This document shows, in pieces, positions 1 through 8,127 of a stretch of 64,000 bases of DNA. Within the stretch, counting starts at the first letter, position 1. Each line of letters begins with the position of its first letter. The stretch comes from Sungkyunkwania multivorans (GTDB lineage: Bacteria; Bacteroidota; Bacteroidia; Flavobacteriales; Flavobacteriaceae), in NCBI RefSeq assembly GCF_042675645.1, contig NZ_JBHTJH010000003.1:62001-126000 (forward strand), read 5' to 3'. The position numbers and the translations under genes were made by a program. The notes under the pieces were generated by a model. It did not search any database. It was not told the DNA's origin and saw nothing but the letters and a program-made list of their open reading frames with translations.

Positions 1-112
1 AACGCGGAGCCTCTTCCTCCAAGAATTCGGCCTTACTAATCCCACAAGAGATGAAGCCAAGTCGCCTGGCTTCGGTCTTGATCAGGGCGGTATGTTTTGA
101 CTTTAACGACAA
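1..112 (-). CDS. queG: Epoxyqueuosine reductase QueG, 5' end only
   Basis: The gene runs off the left edge of the window; about 37 N-terminal codons are present. The visible peptide contains ALIKTEARRLGFISCGISKA, which matches the start of QueG, the iron-sulfur/cobalamin enzyme that reduces epoxyqueuosine to queuosine in tRNA. The best start is a TTG at 112-110, three bases after the stop of the cytochrome P450 gene. The next codon upstream is ACA, preceded by that stop, so no ATG start is available. The tight spacing suggests translation coupled to the upstream genes. Identity rests on the short N-terminus only. Confidence 0.8.
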   Translation of the reverse strand, partial: MSLKSKHTALIKTEARRLGFISCGISKAEFLEEEAPR

Positions 113-115
113 TGT

Positions 116-1447
116 CTAGTTTCTTTTTGTAAAGGTGACTTCGGCACCCACTGGCTTCAAAGTGATCAGCGGATTGGCGACAATATCCTTTTGCTCGGTC
201 TTAATATCGAAACCTTTGATGATCGTATAAAGCGTCAATAGCATTTCGTATATGGCAAAACCATTACCAATGCAAAGTCGTGGTCCTGCCCCAAAAGGTA
301 AATAACTCCCTGGAAATTGCTCTTTCATCCTTTGAGGAGAAAAACGCTCGGGATCGAAGACACTTGGATCACTCCAATATTTAGGGTTGCGATGTAGTTC
401 ATAGAAAGAGATGCCCAACAGGGTACCCTCCTCGATCGCAAAATCACCTACTGTATCATCTGCCAAAGCTACTCTATCGATGATCCATGCCGGTGGATAA
501 AGTCGCATCGACTCGCGGAGGCATTGTTTCGCGTACGATAACTTTGCCAATAGCGATATCAAATCAATATTTTCATCTATATCGTCGATCTCTTGGCGCA
601 GTTTGTTAAGCTCGTTCGGATTTTGCGCCAATAAAGACAACGTAAATGTTAAGGTATTTGCTGTGGTCTCGTGGCCAGCGACGAACAGGATCAAGATCTC
701 ATCGATCAGGGTGTCATTGCTCATATTACTGCCATCTTCGTAGGTGACATTTAGAAGCAGGTCCAACAGATCATCGTGCGTATCTTTTGATGCCCTCCGT
801 TCTTCGATGAGCGTAAGAATTATTGCCCTGCTTTCTTTTGCCAGATGCTCATGGTATTTGACTTTACCACTAAGTTTGAACCACCATTTCTTAAAAGGCA
901 AACGTATTTCTTTAACGATATGCGCTTGTAACTCTTCGATGATCTTCTGCAGTCGATCAAAGGTATGTGAGTCCGAATCATAGTTGAAAAGTGCTTGAGC
1001 CACCACTTGAAAGGCCAATTTATTCATTAGCGGATACAATGGTACGTTGTCGTCCATTGGTAAGCGCTGAATCTCCGCTTGGATCGTCTTTTTCATGATC
1101 CCTAAGAGCCCCTCCATTTTGGTCTTGTGAAATGCAGGCTGAATAAGGCGACGTTGTCGTAACCAATGATCACCATTTGAGGTGAGCAAACCATGACCGA
1201 TGTATTTGGCCAAATTAACGGTTTGGAGTTTTGATTTATGATAATTCTTATGATTCTTTTGAAGTATATGTCTGGCGACCTCGGCATCTCTAGAGAGAAA
1301 TATAGGCTTTTTGAAAACAAAGTTTAGCATGAAGGAATCTCCAGCTTCCGAGAAGCATTGGCGGTGAAAAGGAATTGGGTTCTTGGCAATTACCGCTATA
1401 TTCCAAAAGAATTTGCTAACTTTTATTTTGGGTGGTCTTTTGGCCAT
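116..1447 (-). CDS. Cytochrome P450
   Basis: A 443-residue P450 monooxygenase with all signature elements: a C-helix WLRQRR, the I-helix oxygen-activation motif AGHETT near residue 257, the ExxR pair in RESMRLYPP near 313, and the heme-thiolate loop FGAGPRLCIG near 390 with the ligand cysteine. There is no clear N-terminal membrane anchor or fused reductase, so it needs separate redox partners; a [2Fe-2S] ferredoxin and a ferredoxin reductase are encoded about 33 kb away. It lies between ruvB and queG with a three-base gap to queG. The substrate cannot be told from sequence; the overall look (fatty acid/terpenoid-like class) is only a hint. Confidence 0.93.
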   Translation of the reverse strand: MAKRPPKIKVSKFFWNIAVIAKNPIPFHRQCFSEAGDSFMLNFVFKKPIFLSRDAEVARHILQKNHKNYHKSKLQTVNLAKYIGHGLLTSNGDHWLRQRRLIQPAFHKTKMEGLLGIMKKTIQAEIQRLPMDDNVPLYPLMNKLAFQVVAQALFNYDSDSHTFDRLQKIIEELQAHIVKEIRLPFKKWWFKLSGKVKYHEHLAKESRAIILTLIEERRASKDTHDDLLDLLLNVTYEDGSNMSNDTLIDEILILFVAGHETTANTLTFTLSLLAQNPNELNKLRQEIDDIDENIDLISLLAKLSYAKQCLRESMRLYPPAWIIDRVALADDTVGDFAIEEGTLLGISFYELHRNPKYWSDPSVFDPERFSPQRMKEQFPGSYLPFGAGPRLCIGNGFAIYEMLLTLYTIIKGFDIKTEQKDIVANPLITLKPVGAEVTFTKRN

Positions 1448-1487
1448 ATCATATAGGTCTATACATTATAATGTAGGATACACGAAT

Positions 1488-1532
1488 GTCACGCTGAGTG
1501 CGCAAGTCAACAAAGCCAGCGCTCAGCCTGAC
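1488..1532. repeat. Imperfect palindrome, probable dispersed repeat
   Basis: The arms at 1488-1501 and 1519-1532 form a 14-bp stem with a single C/C mismatch and one G-T wobble around a 17-nt loop. The left arm begins GTCACGCTGAG and the right arm ends CTCAGCCTGAC. It sits directly after the ruvB stop codon and before the P450 start, so in the transcript it would be a hairpin between two co-directional genes. GTCA(C/G)GCTGAG-type palindromes are common dispersed elements in Bacteroidota, but only one copy was noted here. Confidence 0.5.
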
Positions 1533-1534
1533 CA

Positions 1535-2557
1535 TCAAAACAAGCCTCCTTGCGTTCCACCTTTGATCCTCCCGAGATGCTTGTAGGCCAATTCTGTTAC
1601 TTCTCTACCCCGTGGTGTACGGATGATAAATCCTTCTTGAATGAGAAATGGCTCATAAACCTCTTCGATGGTTTCACCACTTTCAGAAACCGCTGTTGCC
1701 AATGTAGTGATCCCTACTGGACCACCTTTGAACTTATCGATGATAGTGGTGAGGATCTTATTGTCCATCTCATCGAGTCCATGGGCATCTACGTTAAGCG
1801 CTTTGAGCCCATATTTGGCAATTTCGATATCGATATTCCCATTCCCCTTAATTTGAGCAAAATCACGTACTCTACGAAGTAAGGCATTGGCTATACGGGG
1901 CGTACCACGACTTCTTCCTGCGATCTCGATAGCCGCTTCCATAGAGATGGGCACCCTAAGTATATGAGCACTTCTTTCCACGATCGTAGAAAGCAGTTCG
2001 GTAGTATAATATTGCAATCTACTACTGATACCAAAACGAGCCCGCATCGGTGCTGTAAGCAATCCAGAACGCGTGGTAGCTCCTACAAGCGTAAACGGAT
2101 GAAGATTGATCTGTACGGTACGGGCATTGGGTCCAGATTCGATCATAATATCGATCTTGAAGTCCTCCATGGCCGAGTAGAGATATTCTTCGACAATTGG
2201 GCTCAAACGGTGTATCTCATCGATAAAGAGCACATCCCTTTCTTCGAGATTTGTAAGAAGTCCAGCGAGATCCCCAGGTTTGTCCAATACAGGACCGGAG
2301 GTCACTTTAATGCCAACGCCCAGCTCATTCGCTAAAATGTGCGCCAAGGTTGTTTTTCCAAGTCCTGGAGGGCCGTGAAATAAGGTGTGGTCTAAGGCAT
2401 CATCTCTAAGATTCGCTGCCTGTACGAAGATCTTCAAATTTTCCAGCACCTGTTCTTGGCCAGCAAAATCTTCAAAGCTCAATGGTCGTAACGCTCTTTC
2501 GATATCGAGCTCCTCGGAAGAGAATTGTTCGTTTGTAGGATCTAGATTTTCGTTCAT
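1535..2557 (-). CDS. ruvB: Holliday junction branch migration helicase RuvB
   Basis: A 340-residue AAA+ motor that, with RuvA, drives branch migration of Holliday junctions. It shows Walker A GPPGLGKTT near residue 63, Walker B with DEIHR near 114, the sensor/arginine-finger stretch GATTRSGLLTAPMRARFG, and the C-terminal winged-helix end. Length is normal for the family. It is the first gene of a run with the P450 and queG, and is separated from the oxidase operon upstream by a terminator. The N-terminal residues before the conserved RALRPLSFEDFAGQ form a short acidic leader typical of flavobacterial RuvB. Confidence 0.98.
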   Translation of the reverse strand: MNENLDPTNEQFSSEELDIERALRPLSFEDFAGQEQVLENLKIFVQAANLRDDALDHTLFHGPPGLGKTTLAHILANELGVGIKVTSGPVLDKPGDLAGLLTNLEERDVLFIDEIHRLSPIVEEYLYSAMEDFKIDIMIESGPNARTVQINLHPFTLVGATTRSGLLTAPMRARFGISSRLQYYTTELLSTIVERSAHILRVPISMEAAIEIAGRSRGTPRIANALLRRVRDFAQIKGNGNIDIEIAKYGLKALNVDAHGLDEMDNKILTTIIDKFKGGPVGITTLATAVSESGETIEEVYEPFLIQEGFIIRTPRGREVTELAYKHLGRIKGGTQGGLF

Positions 2558-2637
2558 ATGACCTTCACCCCAACCCTCTCCCAGAAGAAGAGAGTCGTTC
2601 TTTAGTTTTCGTGTTCAAACAAATATACAGTAAAAAG

Positions 2638-2667
2638 AAAAGCCTTTCTATCTAGAAAGGCTTTCTT
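2638..2667 (-). terminator. Terminator of the ACIII-oxidase operon
   Basis: A near-perfect hairpin with arms AAGCCTTTCTA and TAGAAAGGCTT and a two-base loop lies 19 bases after the coxA stop. On the minus strand it is followed by TTTTCTTTTTA. It ends the long actA-coxA transcript before ruvB. Confidence 0.85.
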
Positions 2668-2685
2668 CAAATTATTTGAAAACAG

Positions 2686-4488
2686 TTAATGTTGTAATTC
2701 TTCTTCTCCGTCTTTGAGTGGGACTATTTGAGACACCCAATCTTCTTCATGTCCAGGCTTGCTGTAATCATAAGGCCAACGATATACATGCGGAATTTCT
2801 CCTGGCCAGTTACCGTGCATATGCTCTATTGGAGCCGTCCATTCTAGGGTGTTAGACTTCCATGGATTCTGAGGCCCTTTCTTTCCGTAGAAGATGCTGT
2901 AGATGAAATTCCAAAGGAATACCAGCTGTACCGCACCTGCAATCAATGCAAATACCGTGATCACAACATTTACATCTGCTAGGTCATCAAAATATGGGAA
3001 AGCTGTGTTGGTATAGTAACGTCTCGGAAGACCTGCCATACCAATAAAGTGCATAGGGAAGAATACCCCATAAGCACACACTGCCGTCACCCAAAAGTGA
3101 ACATACCCTAAGTTCTTATTCATCATTCTACCGTGGAACATTCGCGGGAACCAATGATAGACGCCAGCAAATAGACCGTACAAGGCCGAAATTCCCATTA
3201 CCAAGTGGAAGTGAGCTACCACGAAGTAGGTGTCATGCACATTGATGTCTAGTGTACTATCCCCAAGGATAATACCTGTAAGTCCTCCAGAGATGAAGGT
3301 CGACACCAAACCAATAGAGAATAGCATCGCGGGATTCATCTGCAGATTTCCCTTCCAAAGTGTTGTGATATAATTGAACGCTTTTACCGCAGACGGGATG
3401 GCGATCAATAGTGTTGTAAATGTAAAAACTGATCCGAGGAATGGGTTCATCCCCGAGATGAACATATGGTGCCCCCAAACGATGGTCGATAGAAAAGCGA
3501 TCGCCAAAATAGATGCGACCATGGCACGATACCCAAAGATGGGCTTGCGTGAATTAGTTGCAATGATCTCTGAGGTGATTCCTAATGCAGGAAGCAACAC
3601 GATGTATACTTCTGGGTGTCCTAGGAACCAGAATAAGTGTTCGAATAATACTGGAGAACCCCCTTGATAATGAAGCACTTCTCCCTGAATAAAGATATCC
3701 GATAGATAAAATGACGTTCCGAAGCTTCTATCCATGATCAATAACAGTGCTGCTGATAGAAGTACTGGGAACGATACGACCCCAATGATCGCTGTAACAA
3801 AGAATGCCCAGATAGTTAGCGGCAATCTCGTCATGCTCATACCTTTGGTACGCAAGTTGATCACCGTTACGATATAGTTCAAAGAACCTAAAAGCGACGA
3901 TGCGATGAAAATGGCCATAGAGACCAACCAAAGGGTCATTCCCATTCCAGAACCTGGTGTTGCTTGAGGAAGGGCACTTAGAGGAGGGTAGATGGTCCAT
4001 CCTGCGGATGCCGACCCACCTTCCACGAATAAAGAGATACACATGACCACACTAGAGATAAAGAACATCCAGTAAGATATCATGTTCAGTAGTCCTGACG
4101 CCATATCTCGTGCTCCGATCTGCAACGGAATAAGCAAGTTACTAAAGGTACCACTCAATCCGGCGGTCAATACGAAGAATACCATGATGGTACCATGAAT
4201 GGTCACCAACGCCAGGTATCTATCGGCGGTCATCACACCTCCAGGAGCTCCTTCACCAAGAAAGATCTCTAAAAGTGTAAAAGGTTCCTCTGGCCAAGCC
4301 AATTGCATACGGAAGAACAATGACATTGCAATTCCGATAGCTCCCATGATCAAACCAGTAATCAAATACTGCTTTGCAATCATCTTGTGGTCCTGACTAA
4401 AGATATATTTTGTTATAAATGTCTCTTTGTGATGATGTCCATGATCGTGTGCATGATCTTCAACGTGTGCATGTGCTGTAGCTGACAT
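2686..4488 (-). CDS. ctaD: Cytochrome c oxidase subunit I
   Basis: The 600-residue heme-copper oxidase catalytic subunit, carrying the low-spin heme and the heme a3-CuB centre that reduces oxygen and pumps protons. GHPEVY with its glutamate (A1-type K/D-channel oxidase) is near residue 290, followed by the CuB/heme histidine regions (WGHHMF and the HDTYFVVAHFHLV stretch). About twelve membrane segments are apparent. The N-terminus is unusually histidine-rich (HAHVEDHAHDHGHHH), about 30 residues before the first helix. It is the last gene of the ACIII operon, 43 bases after subunit II. Subunits III and IV are not in this window. Confidence 0.97.
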   Translation of the reverse strand: MSATAHAHVEDHAHDHGHHHKETFITKYIFSQDHKMIAKQYLITGLIMGAIGIAMSLFFRMQLAWPEEPFTLLEIFLGEGAPGGVMTADRYLALVTIHGTIMVFFVLTAGLSGTFSNLLIPLQIGARDMASGLLNMISYWMFFISSVVMCISLFVEGGSASAGWTIYPPLSALPQATPGSGMGMTLWLVSMAIFIASSLLGSLNYIVTVINLRTKGMSMTRLPLTIWAFFVTAIIGVVSFPVLLSAALLLIMDRSFGTSFYLSDIFIQGEVLHYQGGSPVLFEHLFWFLGHPEVYIVLLPALGITSEIIATNSRKPIFGYRAMVASILAIAFLSTIVWGHHMFISGMNPFLGSVFTFTTLLIAIPSAVKAFNYITTLWKGNLQMNPAMLFSIGLVSTFISGGLTGIILGDSTLDINVHDTYFVVAHFHLVMGISALYGLFAGVYHWFPRMFHGRMMNKNLGYVHFWVTAVCAYGVFFPMHFIGMAGLPRRYYTNTAFPYFDDLADVNVVITVFALIAGAVQLVFLWNFIYSIFYGKKGPQNPWKSNTLEWTAPIEHMHGNWPGEIPHVYRWPYDYSKPGHEEDWVSQIVPLKDGEEELQH

Positions 4489-4531
4489 ATCTAATTTAAT
4501 TTCGTTATATAATCTTTTCTTTTTCTAGCAA

Positions 4532-5596
4532 TTATTTTATAACCTCCGCGAACGTTGGCTGCTCCGCAACCCACTTCGCGTAGTCTTCGGGTGTATCTAC
4601 CACTATCTTCATTTGCATATTGTAGTGGGATTGTCCACAGATCTTATTACAAAGTAACAAATAATCGAATGTGTAAGGGTCTAATCCTTCTTCTCCCTTC
4701 GCAGCGAGCTCTTTGCTCTTCTCCGCTCTAATATTGTTGATCTTCTTCACTTTCGCAACGATATCAGGATTCTGACGCATTTCCTCGGTGGTCGTGGTCG
4801 GTGTGAAGGCGAATTGCGTGATCATCCCAGGAACACAGTTCATCTGCGCCCTGAAGTGCGGCATGTAGGCAGAGTGTAAAACGTCTTGCGAACGCATTTT
4901 GAACAATACCTTTCTACCCACCGGCAAGTGCAACTCTTGGACGACCACATCATCCATTCCGTTAGGGTCTGAGGCGTCGATACCCACAAGGTTCTTCCCA
5001 TCAAAATCCTGTAAGAAACGAACATTGGCATCCCCTAGTACATTATCTTCGCCTGCAATACGCGCTTTCCAGTTAAACTGCTGTGCATAAAGTTCAACGA
5101 TCAGAGGATCATCTTCGGTATCTACATTCATGATATTGGTCCATGTGTATAATCCGTAAAGGATAAGCCCTGCAAGTACGATCACCGGAATGATTGTCCA
5201 GATAAACTCCAACTTATCATTATCTGCATAGAATAATGCTTTTTTACCTTCCTTACCTCTGTACTTATAGGCGAAGTAGTGCAATAGAAATTGGGTGATC
5301 GTTTGTACAAAGAATATCAAAGCAAAAGAGATCCACAATAATTGGTCTACATCTTTACCGTGTTCTGAAGCCGAATCTGGCAGCAATACATCTCCCCATT
5401 CCCAAAAAGAATAGATCGTTAACAAATAAATAAAGATCAAGAAGGCGAACATCAATTTACCATTGATATCATTGTCTTTGTCATTTGCAACTTCTGACTT
5501 TTCGGCCTTGACTTGTGATAATTCGAAAATCTTGGTCATTTGCCAGATGGCAATTCCTACAAGTACTAAAATTGTTATCGTTAATAGAGCAGTCAT
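4532..5596 (-). CDS. coxB: Cytochrome c oxidase subunit II
   Basis: This 354-residue subunit carries the CuA electron-entry site: LHSAYMPHF supplies a histidine, and CNKICGQSHYNM supplies the two cysteines, second histidine and methionine. The protein is longer than usual at the N-terminus, with a hydrophobic helix at about 3-20 and another at about 47-65 before the two classic transmembrane helices. It has no C-terminal cytochrome c domain, so electrons probably arrive from the ACIII heme subunits. It lies between actF and coxA in one operon. Confidence 0.95.
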   Translation of the reverse strand: MTALLTITILVLVGIAIWQMTKIFELSQVKAEKSEVANDKDNDINGKLMFAFLIFIYLLTIYSFWEWGDVLLPDSASEHGKDVDQLLWISFALIFFVQTITQFLLHYFAYKYRGKEGKKALFYADNDKLEFIWTIIPVIVLAGLILYGLYTWTNIMNVDTEDDPLIVELYAQQFNWKARIAGEDNVLGDANVRFLQDFDGKNLVGIDASDPNGMDDVVVQELHLPVGRKVLFKMRSQDVLHSAYMPHFRAQMNCVPGMITQFAFTPTTTTEEMRQNPDIVAKVKKINNIRAEKSKELAAKGEEGLDPYTFDYLLLCNKICGQSHYNMQMKIVVDTPEDYAKWVAEQPTFAEVIK

Positions 5597-5634
5597 TTAT
5601 TCTATCCTCTTTACTTAATAAATCTTCAAATTAA

Positions 5635-7002
5635 TTAATAGTGAAAGTGCTTACTTTCTTCCACAAATGGGTCACCTTTGGCCAGAAGCGGTGCTTTGGT
5701 CAGCGTAGTAAATACTACAAAGATAAACAGTCCGAAAAAGAACAGCATGGACCCGACCTCTGCTGCTCCGATAAACCAACGGTCTCCCACGGTAGCGGGC
5801 ATGATCATATTGAAAACATCCACATAGTGACCTAAAAGAATTACAATCCCAGCAGTGATCACAATAAAGTTCAAGCGCTTATAATCGCTATTCATCAGGA
5901 TCAACAATGGGAATATGAAGTTCATGGCGACCATTCCGAAGAACGGCAACTTATAATCCTCGATTCGCGTCACAAAGTAGGTGACTTCCTCAGGAATATT
6001 GGAATACCAAATAAGCATAAATTGAGAGAACCATAGGTACGTCCAGAAAATACTAAATCCGAACATGAACTTGGCCAAATCGTGAATATGACTATCATTC
6101 ACAAAGTCCAAATATCCCTTGCCTTTGAGATATATAGAAATCATTGCGATCGTACTCACACCACAAACCATCATTCCGGCAAAAACATACCAACCGAATA
6201 GGGTGCTAAACCAGTGGTGATCAACCGCCATGATCCAATCCCAAGACATCATCGATTCTGAGACCAAAAAGAATACAAGAAAAGCAGCTGAGATTCTAAA
6301 GTTCTTTTTGTGATAAGATATGTCATTTGCACTGTCTTGTGCAATAGAGAATTTTCTAGAAAAATGGCGATATAACGCCCAACCTGCAATGTAGATCGCA
6401 GCTCTGACCAGTAATCCCGTCACGTTCAAATAAGGGCTCTTCCCTACCGTTAATGGGTCATAGTCTGGACTATTTGGGTCGAGAAGTTCTGGGGACATCC
6501 AATGAAAGATATGGTTATGACCTACGTGGAAAGATGCTAATACGAGCAGCACGAACATGACCAATGCGCCTACAGGCAAATATCCAGTGATTCCTTCCAT
6601 TACCCTGTATAAGACAGGTGACCAACCAGCTTGTGCAGCTCTTTGAATTCCATAGAATGCAAGGACCCCAAGTGATATCATAAAGAAAAAGAAAGCTGCG
6701 ATATATAGTGCCGACCATGGTCTATTCTGCAATTGATGCAATACATGCTCGGCATGCTCGTCACCGCTATGAACTCCATGTGCCTCTTCAGTACCATGCG
6801 CAGAAACCGCTGCTCCTGAATGTGCATCTGTCGCGTGTGCGGATTCACTTCCATGTCCCCCATGAGCTGCTTCCTCGGCCAACATTTCTTTCACCTCGTC
6901 AACCGAATGCGGTGTTGTGAAATAGCCATATCCAAAAAGCAAGGCTCCAAGCACCATTGCGATGATCGAAAACAGTTTTAATTTACTTGAAAACGTGTAC
7001 AT
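5635..7002 (-). CDS. actF: ACIII membrane subunit ActF
   Basis: A 455-residue polytopic membrane protein of the NrfD/PsrC-like family, the second large quinol-side integral subunit of alternative complex III. About ten transmembrane segments are visible. After the first helix there is a periplasmic insertion at about 40-90 that is very rich in His, Ala, Glu and Ser. Position between actE and coxB matches the known flavobacterial operon. In the known ACIII structures ActF pairs with ActC in the membrane; quinol oxidation is assigned mainly to ActC. Confidence 0.9.
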   Translation of the reverse strand: MYTFSSKLKLFSIIAMVLGALLFGYGYFTTPHSVDEVKEMLAEEAAHGGHGSESAHATDAHSGAAVSAHGTEEAHGVHSGDEHAEHVLHQLQNRPWSALYIAAFFFFMISLGVLAFYGIQRAAQAGWSPVLYRVMEGITGYLPVGALVMFVLLVLASFHVGHNHIFHWMSPELLDPNSPDYDPLTVGKSPYLNVTGLLVRAAIYIAGWALYRHFSRKFSIAQDSANDISYHKKNFRISAAFLVFFLVSESMMSWDWIMAVDHHWFSTLFGWYVFAGMMVCGVSTIAMISIYLKGKGYLDFVNDSHIHDLAKFMFGFSIFWTYLWFSQFMLIWYSNIPEEVTYFVTRIEDYKLPFFGMVAMNFIFPLLILMNSDYKRLNFIVITAGIVILLGHYVDVFNMIMPATVGDRWFIGAAEVGSMLFFFGLFIFVVFTTLTKAPLLAKGDPFVEESKHFHY

Positions 7003-7035
7003 ATCTTAAAAACTATATCTTCCTTAATTCCGTTA

Positions 7036-7593
7036 TTATTTTTCTAAGTCTGCCTTTAGCTTCAACACGTATTGTGTGATCTGCCAGCGTTCTTTTTCGT
7101 TGATCTGAGCCGCATGTGACCCCATGGCATTTCTACCGTAATAGACCACATGATAGATACTCCCTTCGGTGATCGCTCTTCCAGCATCGTCATAGCTAGG
7201 AACCCCTAGGAATTTCTCGTTCTGTACCAACCAACCTTGTCCGTTTCCTTTTGCACCATGGCAGATAGCGCAATAAAGGCCATATAATTCCTTGCCCTCG
7301 GCTAAGTTCTCCTCATTGGCTTCCAATGGATTCTTCAAGTTCGCTTTGGCTGCTTGATATCCTTCTTCAGAGTCTTCATAATCATAAGGCATCCAACCTC
7401 TAGAAATGGTCCCATCTACAGGTTGCATCGCTTCGATACCTTCAGGAAAGGCAGAAGATTGGGAATAGGTCTCATATCCTACCGACTCATACATGTTAGG
7501 AAAAAACTGGTAATTGGGTTGCGATTTGTCAAAGCAGGAGGTCATTACGACCGCTACCATGATCACGATTGCTATGTTAGATAAGCTCTTCAT
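7036..7593 (-). CDS. actE: ACIII monoheme cytochrome c subunit ActE
   Basis: A 185-residue lipoprotein-type cytochrome c. The N-terminal signal ends in a lipobox-like VVMTSCFD, and a single CAICH heme motif lies near residue 118 followed by GAKGNGQG, with a distal Met in the NAMGSHAAQ segment. It is a peripheral heme subunit of alternative complex III and part of the electron wire to cytochrome c or the oxidase. It follows actD by seven bases, so the two are surely co-transcribed. Confidence 0.92.
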   Translation of the reverse strand: MKSLSNIAIVIMVAVVMTSCFDKSQPNYQFFPNMYESVGYETYSQSSAFPEGIEAMQPVDGTISRGWMPYDYEDSEEGYQAAKANLKNPLEANEENLAEGKELYGLYCAICHGAKGNGQGWLVQNEKFLGVPSYDDAGRAITEGSIYHVVYYGRNAMGSHAAQINEKERWQITQYVLKLKADLEK

Positions 7594-7600
7594 CTCGTTA

Positions 7601-8125
7601 TTAGTGCTTTTCTTGAATATTAACTTCTACTGCGCCTGTCTCTTTCAAAAGTGCCGCAACTTCTTCTTCATTTCCATGAACGGCGATCTCCATTAAGAAA
7701 TGATCATCTGTCGTACGAACGTCTGGATTCTCCGCCTCCTTAAATGGCCACATCTTACTTCTCAAATAAAAGGTGATCACCATCAAGTGTGCTGCAAAGA
7801 ATACAGTTAATTCGAACATGATAGGAACGAAGGCCGGCATGTTCTCTATATAGCTAAAGCTTGGTTTACCACCAATGTTCTGTGGCCAATCCTCGATCAT
7901 GATAAAATTCATCATCACAATGGCCACGGTAAGTCCGATACAGCCATAGATAAACGACATAATGGCAATTCGTGTTGGAGCCAAGCCCATGGCCTTATCT
8001 AGCCCGTGAACCGGAAATGGTGTGTATACTTCCTCGATATGATGATGCGCAGCGCGGACTTGCTTTACCGCATTCATTAGCACATCGTCATCGTTATAAA
8101 TTGCTTGTACAACTTTTGAAGCCAT
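7601..8125 (-). CDS. actD: ACIII subunit ActD (DUF3341)
   Basis: A 174-residue DUF3341 protein with two central transmembrane helices (about 50-75 and 95-120) flanked by soluble ends. ActD is a small integral subunit of alternative complex III that contacts ActC/ActF and has no known cofactor. The VHGLDKAMGL and RIAIMSFIYG stretches are typical. It is two bases downstream of actC, indicating translational coupling. Confidence 0.92.
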   Translation of the reverse strand: MASKVVQAIYNDDDVLMNAVKQVRAAHHHIEEVYTPFPVHGLDKAMGLAPTRIAIMSFIYGCIGLTVAIVMMNFIMIEDWPQNIGGKPSFSYIENMPAFVPIMFELTVFFAAHLMVITFYLRSKMWPFKEAENPDVRTTDDHFLMEIAVHGNEEEVAALLKETGAVEVNIQEKH

Positions 8126-8127
8126 AA

